13,244 bases of DNA from Planctomycetales bacterium (GCA_025997475.1 BNUQ01000054.1:1-13244); one strand, 5' to 3'; numbered from the stretch's first letter, positions 6,715 to 12,865 are shown. The notes: generated by a model from the letters alone, not told the origin. Numbers and translations: made by a program.

Positions 6715-6743
6715 ACCGATTTCAGCGCCAACGCCATAAACAT

Positions 6744-6781
6744 AAAAACGCCGCGCCCAAAAAAGGGCGCGGCGTTTTTTT
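6744..6781 (+). terminator. Strong rho-independent terminator of the porin gene
   Basis: ACGCCGCGCCC (6748-6758) pairs perfectly with GGGCGCGGCGT (6765-6775) around a loop of six As. A T-run follows and an A-run precedes the stem, which lengthens it. It ends the porin transcript about 30 bases after the stop codon. Confidence 0.95.
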
Positions 6782-6812
6782 ATTTTAAAGTTATGGGGCG
6801 CGGAGAACCCCG

Positions 6813-7125
6813 AAATGCTCTATTCAATTGCCCCGCGCTTTAGCGCGGGGTTAGCGCGGAAAAATGATCGGCTTTAGCCGAATGGTTTATTAGACCTGTT
6901 CTAAACCTACGAGCGAGCATATTTTCGGGCATAATTTTTCGTTCCGCAAGGAGAAATTACGAAGCAATACCGAGAGTATTGCAAGGAATTTTGACGCGGC
7001 GGAACGGAAAATTGGCCGAAAAGATGCCGCGAATTGGTTGTCGAACAGGTCTATTGGGCTAAAGCCCTTTCTCTTTTTGACCGCCGACCACGCCTTAAAA
7101 GGCGTGGCAATTGAATAGAGCATTT
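6813..7125. mobile_element. Hairpin-rich element with inverted ends, copy 1
   Basis: The ends are perfect 20-bp inverted repeats: AAATGCTCTATTCAATTGCC (6813-6832) and its complement (7106-7125). Four internal palindromes follow: CCCCGCGCTTTAGCGCGGGG (6831-6850), CGGCTTTAGCCG (6869-6880), GGGCTAAAGCCC (7056-7067) and CCACGCCTTAAAAGGCGTGG (7088-7107). No protein is encoded, so it is a non-autonomous MITE- or REP/BIME-like element. A second copy in the same orientation lies at 9556-9866. A 161-bp inner element interrupts it at 6892-7052; without it the outer element is about 150 bp. Confidence 0.85.
6892..7052. mobile_element. Inner 161-bp foldback element, copy A
   Basis: It is bounded by AGACCTGTTC (6892-6901) and GAACAGGTCT (7043-7052). 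Its two halves are imperfect inverted arms of about 50 bp around a central GCAATAC/GTATTGC hairpin, so the strand folds back on itself. ATT lies directly outside each end, a possible 3-bp target duplication. It matches the reverse complement of 9654-9814 at the same length, with roughly ten differences counted by eye. It contains no gene. Confidence 0.82.
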
Positions 7126-7248
7126 TTCTCTGTGTCCTTCGCGCCGCCGTGAGACACAAAAACGGTTGCTCTTAATTTGGAAAGCACGCTCGCTTTGCTC
7201 GGTTTCGTGTTAATTCGTCTAATTCGTGAAAATTCGTGGATAAATTCT
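7126..7248. repeat. Gap with short direct repeats of TAATTCGTG type
   Basis: Between the mobile element and the end of the STAS gene lie TAATTCGTC (7211-7219), TAATTCGTG (7220-7228) and AAAATTCGTGG (7229 on). The repeat spacing is 9-10 bases, unlike the 7-base arrays elsewhere. I see no clear terminator for the STAS genes. Confidence 0.45.
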
Positions 7249-7599
7249 TTATGCCCAATCGCCGGCTTCTTCCGGCGTGTCGATAAAGGTGAAATACGGG
7301 TCTAAATTCATCAAGCAGATGACTTGGCGGATTTGCTGGCTGGCGCCGATGACGACCAAATCCTTGCCGAAGGAGTGGCGTTGGTTGGCGAGTTCGTGCA
7401 GGCAACTGAACGCGGCGCTTGAAAAAAAAACGCAGGCGGATAAATCCACAAAAACCGTCGTGTTCACGGCGGCGTAGCGGTCCAACAACTCTTGCGCCTG
7501 CTTCCACAACGACTGCCCCATCATCCGTCCGGCGATGACGATTAACGGCGCGCCGTTGTCCAACATTTGCATGTCGATAGTAAAATCAGAACCGTTCAT
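7249..7599 (-). CDS. STAS-domain protein (anti-sigma-factor-antagonist-like), 116 aa
   Basis: The whole protein is one STAS domain, the fold of SpoIIAA/RsbV, which in partner switching binds an anti-sigma kinase and is controlled by serine phosphorylation. The central strand-helix region VFVDLSACVFFSSAAFSCLHEL (split here only for reading) corresponds to the phosphorylation loop, with Ser60-Ser61. The Asp that usually precedes the phosphoserine is Ser here. It is about 35-40% identical by eye to its upstream neighbour, with shared GRMMG and DLS-C-FSS positions, so the two are tandem duplicates. Its ATG comes immediately after the neighbour's TAA, with AGGGA as ribosome binding site, so they are co-transcribed and probably translationally coupled. 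No kinase or phosphatase partner is in the window. Confidence 0.82.
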   Translation of the reverse strand: MNGSDFTIDMQMLDNGAPLIVIAGRMMGQSLWKQAQELLDRYAAVNTTVFVDLSACVFFSSAAFSCLHELANQRHSFGKDLVVIGASQQIRQVICLMNLDPYFTFIDTPEEAGDWA

Positions 7600-7980
7600 T
7601 TATTTCCCTATTGCCAGCGCCGCGTCTAACGTTGCCACAAAAACAAAATCATTTCCCATGCCGGTCAACGTAATCACTTTGCGCACTTGCGGGTCGGCGG
7701 CGATGAGAACCATTTTTTTGCCTTTCTCCTGTCGTTGCATCGACAATTGATAGATAAAACTGTAAGCCATTGAGGACAAAAAGCGGCATTCGCTCAAATC
7801 GCAAAACAAGTTGGTCGTAATGGCGGCGAATTGGTCGAACATCGCGCCGGTCGTGTCCAACACCGCGTCGCCCATCATTCGCCCCGTAATTTTCACCAAC
7901 GGCACCCCGTCGGCTAAAACCCGCGACTCCATCTTGAAATTCGGCGCGGCGTCCACCGTAAAGTTTAGATTTTCGTTCAT
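7600..7980 (-). CDS. STAS-domain protein, tandem paralogue, 126 aa
   Basis: This is a single STAS domain like the one downstream. The core runs from about residue 25 (DGVPLVKITGRMMG) through LFCDLSECRFLSSMAYSF (58-75, with candidate phosphoserine Ser69/Ser70) to about 115. A 20-residue N-terminal extension distinguishes it from its paralogue. A methionine- and aromatic-rich helix after the loop suggests a partner different from the classical SpoIIAB contact. The start ATG has GAAGG seven bases upstream. It is the first of the STAS pair and lies 116 bp downstream of the DUF1015 gene on the same strand, so the three may share a transcript. Cytoplasmic. A role in stress or envelope partner switching is inferred from the family only. 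Confidence 0.82.
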   Translation of the reverse strand: MNENLNFTVDAAPNFKMESRVLADGVPLVKITGRMMGDAVLDTTGAMFDQFAAITTNLFCDLSECRFLSSMAYSFIYQLSMQRQEKGKKMVLIAADPQVRKVITLTGMGNDFVFVATLDAALAIGK

Positions 7981-8096
7981 CGCTAACCTTCCCCAACGGG
8001 AAAAAATTTTAAGAGTTTTAAGGCGGATAAAAAGAGTTAAGGAATTACCGTCAGGTCTAATCAGATTCCGCCGTTTTTAACGCGTGACCGCGCCCT

Positions 8097-9398
8097 CTAC
8101 CAAAAGAAATTCAGCACCATTCCCGACGCGATTTTCGGGTAAAAATACGTGCTTTTTTGCGGCATCGTCGCGCCGGCGCGGCTGACCTGCCGCACTTGTT
8201 CCATCGTCGTCGGGCGAAGCAAAAACGCGCCCTGCACGCCGTCGCGCTTACTCTTGACCGCGCTCAGCGCATCCTCGGCGCTGTGGGTGTAAAACAGATT
8301 TTCTTTGCGGGCTAATTTGTCTTCGTCAATGCCGAGCAAGTCGTCCAAAATCAACAAATGCAACACCGCCACGTCAAGTTTCCGCCACGCCGGCACCGCG
8401 TCCGCCGCCCGCGTATTCATCACCGTGGCGTCGTCCAAGCCGACGAAATACATTCCCTCGCCCGTGAGCCAGCCGAACGCCGGCGCCAAATGCTCGCTCA
8501 TTTTTTTTCGTAACGTCGTCAGGTCGGCAACTTTCGCCACGGTAAAATTCGTCGTCAGACGTTTCAGCAAAGTGTCCAAACCGGCGACGCCGTAGAGCAA
8601 CCGGTGCGTCGGGAAAATCGCCAGCCCCGGGTCGCTGTCCGGCGCGATATACATCATAATATAATCCTCGGCGAGCGCGCCGAATTCGCCGACGGTTTGT
8701 CCGGCGCGTTGCATCGCGGCGCGGACTTCATTGCGATAATTCAGCGCCGTTTCGTAACGGTGATGCCCGTCGGCGATGAAAATATGTTCGCGTCCGCACC
8801 CGCGGCAAAATTCCGCGGCGGCGGGACTGTCCAACACCCACAAGCGATGCCGCACGCCGTCGCCGTCGGTGAAATCCGCCGCCGTGTCGTAGTCGCACAT
8901 TTGATAGAGCGATTGTGAAATGCCGCCGGTCGGGTCGGTCAGCAAGCCGAACACCGGCTCCAAATTGCCGCGCGTGGCGCGCATCAATTTCAGCCGGTCG
9001 GCTTTCGGTCCCGACAGCGTTTTTTCGTGCGGATAGATGCCGCCGGTGGACCAGTCGCTCAACAGCACGCGCGCGAAAAAACCGCGTTGGGACACGGTTT
9101 CTTCGCCGAGCGTGAAGTCCATTTGATAAACGTAAATCGCCGGCTGGTCGCCGACGAACAAGCCCTCGGCGCGCCAAGCGTCGAGGTGCGCCGCGGCGCG
9201 ACTGTAACGATTGTCCACGGCGGTGTCGGTGGGAAATTCCCGCCCCAAAATCAGGCGAATGAAATTGCGGTCGTCGCGTTGATAGAGCGCGGTTTGCTTA
9301 GCGGCGTCGATGACATCGTAAGGGGGCGTCGCGACTTTGGCGTAATCGACTTTGCCGGGGTCGTAGCGCCAGCCGGCAAAGGGCTGAATGAGCGGCAT
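8097..9398 (-). CDS. DUF1015-family protein, 433 aa
   Basis: This is a full-length member of the conserved DUF1015 family, of unknown function. Diagnostic motifs are PFAGWRYDP near the start, PPYDVI (about 26-31), the block YPHEKTLSGPKADRLKL (122-138), LEPVFGL and IADGHHRYETAL (208-219). The last motif loosely recalls the G-x-R-R box of ParB-type proteins, and some members have been given ParB-like names, but no biochemical role is assured. There is no signal peptide or membrane segment, so it is cytoplasmic. I start at ATG 9396-9398 (MPLIQPF), because GAGG lies five bases upstream; a TTG eight codons earlier would also fit the frame but adds non-family residues. Family length is about 400-430 aa. 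It is preceded by a heptamer array and could lead an operon with the STAS pair. Confidence 0.85.
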   Translation of the reverse strand: MPLIQPFAGWRYDPGKVDYAKVATPPYDVIDAAKQTALYQRDDRNFIRLILGREFPTDTAVDNRYSRAAAHLDAWRAEGLFVGDQPAIYVYQMDFTLGEETVSQRGFFARVLLSDWSTGGIYPHEKTLSGPKADRLKLMRATRGNLEPVFGLLTDPTGGISQSLYQMCDYDTAADFTDGDGVRHRLWVLDSPAAAEFCRGCGREHIFIADGHHRYETALNYRNEVRAAMQRAGQTVGEFGALAEDYIMMYIAPDSDPGLAIFPTHRLLYGVAGLDTLLKRLTTNFTVAKVADLTTLRKKMSEHLAPAFGWLTGEGMYFVGLDDATVMNTRAADAVPAWRKLDVAVLHLLILDDLLGIDEDKLARKENLFYTHSAEDALSAVKSKRDGVQGAFLLRPTTMEQVRQVSRAGATMPQKSTYFYPKIASGMVLNFFW

Positions 9399-9419
9399 AA
9401 AAACCTCGCGGAATAAGAG

Positions 9420-9454
9420 CAATTAAAAATTGAGAATTAAAAATTAGGAATTGT
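9420..9454. repeat. Heptamer element 6, left arm (CAATTAA type)
   Basis: Five 7-bp units read CAATTAA, AAATTGA, GAATTAA, AAATTAG, GAATTGT. The likely partner arm is AATTCGT, AATTTTT, AATTACT at 9929-9949, of reverse-complement type. The octamer TGGAGTTT (9454-9461) touches the inner edge. The spacer between the arms holds 100 bp of GC-rich sequence and the whole second mobile element. Confidence 0.7.
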
Positions 9455-9555
9455 GGAGTTTTATGAGCAAATCCGCAAGCGCAAATTTTATATCATCTTC
9501 GCCGGTCGCCGCGAGGGGACGCGCCGGTCGGGGAAAGCGCGGCGAAACACCGTAT

Positions 9556-9866
9556 ATGCTCTATTCAATTGCCACGCGCTTTAGCGCGTGGTTGGCGTTG
9601 GAAAATGACCGACTTTAGCCGAATGGTTTAATTTGGGCTAAAGCCCTTTTATTAGACCTGTTCGACAACCAATTCGCGGCATCTTTTCGGCTAATCTTCC
9701 GTTCCGCCGCGTCAAAATTCCTTGCAATACGCTCGGTATTGCTTCGTCATTTCTCCTTGCGGAACGAAAAATTAGACACGAAAATTTGCTCACTCGTAGG
9801 TTTAGAACAGGTCTATTTTTTGACCGCCGACCACTCCTTAAAAGGCGTGGCAATTGAATAGAGCAT
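9556..9866. mobile_element. Hairpin-rich element with inverted ends, copy 2
   Basis: ATGCTCTATTCAATTGCC (9556-9573) is matched by its exact complement at 9849-9866. The internal palindromes are the same as in copy 1 and in the same order and direction: CCACGCGCTTTAGCGCGTGG (9572-9591), a slightly mismatched CTTTAG hairpin (9609-9622), GGGCTAAAGCCC (9635-9646) and CCACTCCTTAAAAGGCGTGG (9831-9850). The first hairpin differs from copy 1 by a paired change on both sides. The inner element interrupts this copy after, not before, the GGGCTAAAGCCC hairpin. Confidence 0.85.
9654..9814. mobile_element. Inner 161-bp foldback element, copy B (inverted)
   Basis: It is bounded by AGACCTGTTC (9654-9663) and GAACAGGTCT (9805-9814), with ATT just outside each end. 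It is the same length as copy A but in the opposite orientation and at a different place in the outer element. That requires a separate insertion event, or excision and re-insertion. Confidence 0.82.
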
Positions 9867-9928
9867 TTCCGACGCCGTGCTCTCTCCGTGAGAAATAATT
9901 TCTTGCCCAAAAGGTTTGGAAACCAATC

Positions 9929-9949
9929 AATTCGTAATTTTTAATTACT
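9929..9949. repeat. Heptamer element 6, right arm
   Basis: Three units AATTCGT, AATTTTT, AATTACT run into the 3' end of the EAL-HDOD gene and provide its stop codon (9941-9943). Confidence 0.65.
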
Positions 9950-11221
9950 CTTGTCCCCGCTCAACAAGTTGTCCGTCATATAGGACGCGGCGACGATTTG
10001 GTTGAATTGCGCGTCCGTTATCGACAACTCGCCGGCGAGGCGCGCGACTTCGGCAAAATTCTCCGTCTCGTGCGCCGCCGTCAATTGCAACATTTGCCCC
10101 AACTCGCCCTCGCCGCGCAACACCGCCGCGCCGATATCGTCGTCCAACTTAAATTCGCTGACGATTCTTTCGAGCGGAATTTGGAACAGCGCGTCTATCC
10201 GGCTCATCACGCCGGTCAAATACGCTTTGTCGTGCAGGGCGCGGTTCGCGGGCGCGACGCTTTTCGCGAGACCTTCCATCATTTTCGCCCGTTGCGTTAC
10301 GTTGTCGAACAACGGCGAATTTTGCGGGTCGCCGCCCGCCGTGTTTTGCGCGTAGAGCATCAGCATCAGCCAACGCTCCAAATTTTTCAAGCCGAACATC
10401 GTCACGGCGTGTTGAATGGACGAAATCGGATTGCGCAAACCCATCGCCGCCGAATTGATAAACTGCAACATCTGCACCGTCAAATCCGCCGCCGATTTTA
10501 ATTCCCGCGTAACGTTCGCGACTTCGGGATTGGCGCGTATCGCCTGCAACAGCGAAATGACACTCATCGCCTTGGTGTTGATTTCGCCCGCCGACAACAT
10601 TTCCGGCTTGGCGAAAAAATAACCCTGAAACAAATCGTAACCCGCCGCTTGGCACGCGATAAAATCGGCTTCGGTTTCGACTTTTTCCGCCAGCGCGACT
10701 TTGTGGTTTTGCTTGATAAACTTCGCCGCCGGCGCCCACGTTTCGCGCGGACATAAACTCAAATCGATTTTGATGAGCGCGATATGCCCCATCACCAATT
10801 GCGCGCGCGTGATTTCCTCGCGATTAAACACAAAGTCGTCCAACGCGATAATGTAGCCCTTGGCGTGCAACCGCTCCACCGCCGCGACCACCGCGGCGTC
10901 GATTTCCACGTCTTCAAGAATTTCGAGGACGAAGGTCTTCGGGTCTAATAAGCCGACAAAATCCTTCAACAACACATCGCGATTGCAATTGACAAACGCT
11001 TTGTGCCGCCCGACCAATTTGTCCATTCCGACCGTCGCCGAGTTGCAGAGGACTTGCGAAGTCGCGGCGGTGGCGTCCACGACGTTGGCGGCGCGGCTCG
11101 CCGCGCCGCTACGAAACAACAATTCATAGGCGTAAAGGTTGCCGCGCCGGTCAAGAATCGGCTGGCGCGCGATATACACCTCGCGGGTCGGGTCGGTCGG
11201 CGGCGGTTCGGACGTTGCCAT
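9941..11221 (-). CDS. EAL-HDOD signalling protein, 426 aa
   Basis: Two domains are clear. Residues 12-210 form an EAL domain: VYIARQPILDRRGNLYAYELL opens it (start given only to locate), with Glu33 at the EAL position, Asn78, Glu103, Asp128-Asp129, Lys151, Glu179 and FQGYFFAKP. Most c-di-GMP phosphodiesterase ligands are thus kept, but the DDFGTG loop is DDFVFN, so activity is doubtful. Residues 215-410 form an HDOD domain (LLQAIRANP, INSAAMG, MFGLKNLERW). YuxH-type proteins with this pair act in c-di-GMP-linked control of motility and behaviour. I start at ATG 11219-11221 (MATSEPP); an upstream TTG lies inside a heptamer array and would add a repeat-coded leader. No clear Shine-Dalgarno is visible. 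The last residue and the stop codon come from a heptamer array. Cytoplasmic. Confidence 0.88.
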   Translation of the reverse strand: MATSEPPPTDPTREVYIARQPILDRRGNLYAYELLFRSGAASRAANVVDATAATSQVLCNSATVGMDKLVGRHKAFVNCNRDVLLKDFVGLLDPKTFVLEILEDVEIDAAVVAAVERLHAKGYIIALDDFVFNREEITRAQLVMGHIALIKIDLSLCPRETWAPAAKFIKQNHKVALAEKVETEADFIACQAAGYDLFQGYFFAKPEMLSAGEINTKAMSVISLLQAIRANPEVANVTRELKSAADLTVQMLQFINSAAMGLRNPISSIQHAVTMFGLKNLERWLMLMLYAQNTAGGDPQNSPLFDNVTQRAKMMEGLAKSVAPANRALHDKAYLTGVMSRIDALFQIPLERIVSEFKLDDDIGAAVLRGEGELGQMLQLTAAHETENFAEVARLAGELSITDAQFNQIVAASYMTDNLLSGDKSN

Positions 11222-11243
11222 ATCTTGCGGGGTTGGGGGAAAA

Positions 11244-11320
11244 CAATTAACAATTAACAATTAACAATTAACAATTAAGAATTAAGAATTAAGAATTAAG
11301 AATTAAGAATTAAGAATTAC
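11244..11320. repeat. Eleven-unit heptamer array (CAATTAA x5, GAATTAA x5, GAATTAC)
   Basis: This is the longest array in the window: 77 bases, or 11 exact 7-bp units. The first five are CAATTAA, the next five GAATTAA and the last GAATTAC, so the unit changes once in mid-array. It lies just upstream of the EAL-HDOD start. The opposing arm of the element is at 11513-11540. Confidence 0.95.
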
Positions 11321-11400
11321 GGGCGGCGGATTAAGAACCTATCTCTTTATCAAGATTAGTTGCAATTGGTCGCGGCGATTATTAGACCTGCTCTTAACGA

Positions 11401-11470
11401 GCGTCGTCCCTACGGGACGCGGTTTCAGGGCGGCGACGTTTCTACCGACATTTTGCCCCTACGGGGCAAA
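11401..11470. repeat. Pair of REP-like hairpins with TAC loops
   Basis: GTCCC-TAC-GGGAC (11406-11418) and TTGCCCC-TAC-GGGGCAA (11453-11469) are perfect stems with the same three-base loop, 34 bases apart, as in bacterial REP/BIME units. Just before them, ATTAGACCTGCTC (11381 on) resembles one end of the 161-bp inner element. The remaining bases from 11321 to 11380 and 11471 to 11510 show nothing I can name, apart from the octamer AAACTCCA at 11503-11510. Confidence 0.65.
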
Positions 11471-11512
11471 CCGCCGATTAGTTTGATATGCGGATAAGTT
11501 CTAAACTCCACA

Positions 11513-11540
11513 ATTGTTAATTATGAATTGTTAATTGTTA
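11513..11540. repeat. Heptamer element 7, right arm (ATTGTTA type)
   Basis: Four units ATTGTTA, ATTATGA, ATTGTTA, ATTGTTA are the reverse-complement type of the array at 11244-11320. The arm overlaps the 3' end of the membrane-fusion protein gene and supplies its stop codon and final residues. The octamer AAACTCCA is immediately inside it. Confidence 0.85.
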
Positions 11541-12603
11541 ATTGAACCTTCATCCCGTCGCTCAATTTCACCACGCCGTCGGTGACGAATTTTTCGCCGG
11601 CGACCGCGCCGGACAACACCGCCACGCGCCCGTCGCGCCGCGCGCCTAATTTTATTTCCCGCCGCGCCACCGTTCCGGTCGCGTCGTCATAAATAAACAA
11701 AAATTGCCGCTCGCCCACGCTCAACACCGCTTTTTCCGGCGCCGTTACCACCTCGACGACGCCGAGCGCCAATTTCACGATTAACAACATTCCGGGGTAA
11801 AGCCGCTTCTCGCCGTTCGGCACGACGCCGCGGGCGGTCGCGCTGTGCGTCGCTTCGTGCAGACGCGGCGCAATCATCACGATTTTACCGGTGAAAACCG
11901 CGTCGGGATACGCCTCGTTGGTAACGGCAAATTCCTGCCCGACCCGCAATTGCGCGAGATATTTTTCCGGAATGTTGAAGTCAACTTTGATTGCCGACAA
12001 ATCGTCGAGCGTGGTGATGACCGTGCCGGGGCTGACTAAATCGCCGACGCTGACCGCCCGTTTGCCCAATTCACCGGCGAACGGGGCGCGGATATGGCGG
12101 TCGTCCAAGCGCGCGCGCGCGATGGCGAGCAACGCTTCCGCGCGGGCAAAAGCCGACTGCCGCGCTTCGAGGTCTTTCGCCGAAATCGTTTTTTCGGCGC
12201 GGAGGCGATTGAACCGTTGCAACTCCCGCGCTTCTTCCGCCAAATTTATTTCGGCCGACCGCAACGCCGCGACTTCCTCTTCGGTAACCAATTCGACCAA
12301 CAATTTACCGGCGGGCACGCTCTCGCCGTCGGTGAAATACACGGCGGCGACTTTTTCCTGCGCCCCCGCCGTGATGACGGTGGCTTCGTTGGCGCTCGCC
12401 GCGCCGAGGGCTTCGACGGTTTGCGTAAATTTTTCCGGCGCGAGCGTCGCGACCACCACGTGCGGCGCCGCCGTTTCCCGCGGGACGGGCGGCGCGGCAT
12501 GGTTGGCGGTCGCCGAGCGATAGAGCCAGCCCGCCGCCAACAAAATCGCCAGCCCCAGCGCCGTTTCTCCGATTTTTTTCCATTGCGGGCGTAAGCGCGG
12601 CAT
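11521..12603 (-). CDS. RND efflux periplasmic adaptor (membrane fusion protein), 360 aa
   Basis: This is an HlyD/AcrA-type adaptor linking an inner-membrane RND pump to an outer-membrane channel. An uncleaved anchor (about 12-28) follows a basic N-terminus. Then come the first half of the lipoyl domain (74-108, ITAGAQEKVAAVYFTDGESV), a helical hairpin (108-168, Glu/Ala/Arg-rich), the second lipoyl half (DDRHIRAPFAGELG to about 205), the beta-barrel domain (FNIPEKYLAQLRVGQ onward) and the membrane-proximal domain (to about 350). RLYPGMLLIVKL matches the usual LxPGM motif. The natural end is near LSDGMKV; the last seven residues (QLTINNS) are read from a heptamer array. The Shine-Dalgarno is weak (GGA about ten bases upstream). 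No pump or TolC-like gene is adjacent, so the partner genes are elsewhere. Confidence 0.88.
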   Translation of the reverse strand: MPRLRPQWKKIGETALGLAILLAAGWLYRSATANHAAPPVPRETAAPHVVVATLAPEKFTQTVEALGAASANEATVITAGAQEKVAAVYFTDGESVPAGKLLVELVTEEEVAALRSAEINLAEEARELQRFNRLRAEKTISAKDLEARQSAFARAEALLAIARARLDDRHIRAPFAGELGKRAVSVGDLVSPGTVITTLDDLSAIKVDFNIPEKYLAQLRVGQEFAVTNEAYPDAVFTGKIVMIAPRLHEATHSATARGVVPNGEKRLYPGMLLIVKLALGVVEVVTAPEKAVLSVGERQFLFIYDDATGTVARREIKLGARRDGRVAVLSGAVAGEKFVTDGVVKLSDGMKVQLTINNS

Positions 12604-12619
12604 CAGTGGCGTCCAAAAT

Positions 12620-12705
12620 AATTACGAATTAAAAATTACAAATTACGAAGCGAATTGGTCAATCAAACTCCATAATCCGTAATTTTTAATTCGTAATTCG
12701 TAATT
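12620..12705. repeat. Heptamer element 8: inverted arms AATTACG / CGTAATT
   Basis: The left arm (12620-12647) is AATTACG, AATTAAA, AATTACA, AATTACG. The right arm (12678-12705) is CGTAATT, TTTAATT, CGTAATT, CGTAATT. Each is four units and they are near-perfect reverse complements around a 30-base spacer that contains AAACTCCA (12665-12672). The left arm lies about 17 bases upstream of the adaptor gene start. Confidence 0.9.
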
Positions 12706-12755
12706 GCTTGCAGTTTAGGCAGACGGCGACGCGGTTCAATTGCCGCGCCTTTTTT

Positions 12756-12858
12756 AGAGTTGAAAGTTAAAAGTTAAAAGTTAAAAATCGGCGGCGGCTT
12801 CGCCGCGTTCCAATCGGCGGCGATAAAATCATCGCCGAAGACCGCAACTCTCAACTCT
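12756..12858. repeat. Heptamer element 9: arms AAAGTTA / CAACTCT
   Basis: The left arm (12756-12783) is AGAGTTG and three AAAGTTA units. The right arm (12845-12858) is two CAACTCT units. The 61-base spacer is GC-rich with a GCGGC-TTC-GCCGC hairpin (12794-12806). The right arm ends seven bases (all A) before the ATG of the protease-like gene. Confidence 0.85.
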
Positions 12859-12865
12859 AAAAAAA

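Noticed and set aside
9464..9616. Short open frame (51 codons) with GGAG four bases before its ATG
   Set aside because: It runs from the heptamer element into the end of mobile element copy 2, shows no motif, and its second half is repeat sequence.
9638..9910. Open frames inside the mobile elements (also 6890-7159)
   Set aside because: They read through hairpins and inverted ends, differ between the two copies and look like no known transposase.
11222..11260. TTG start extending the EAL-HDOD protein by 13 residues
   Set aside because: The first codons are heptamer repeat, there is no ribosome binding site, and family members start just before the ARQP motif.
11244..11320. CRISPR array
   Set aside because: The units are 7 bp and contiguous with no spacers. 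No cas gene is in the window.
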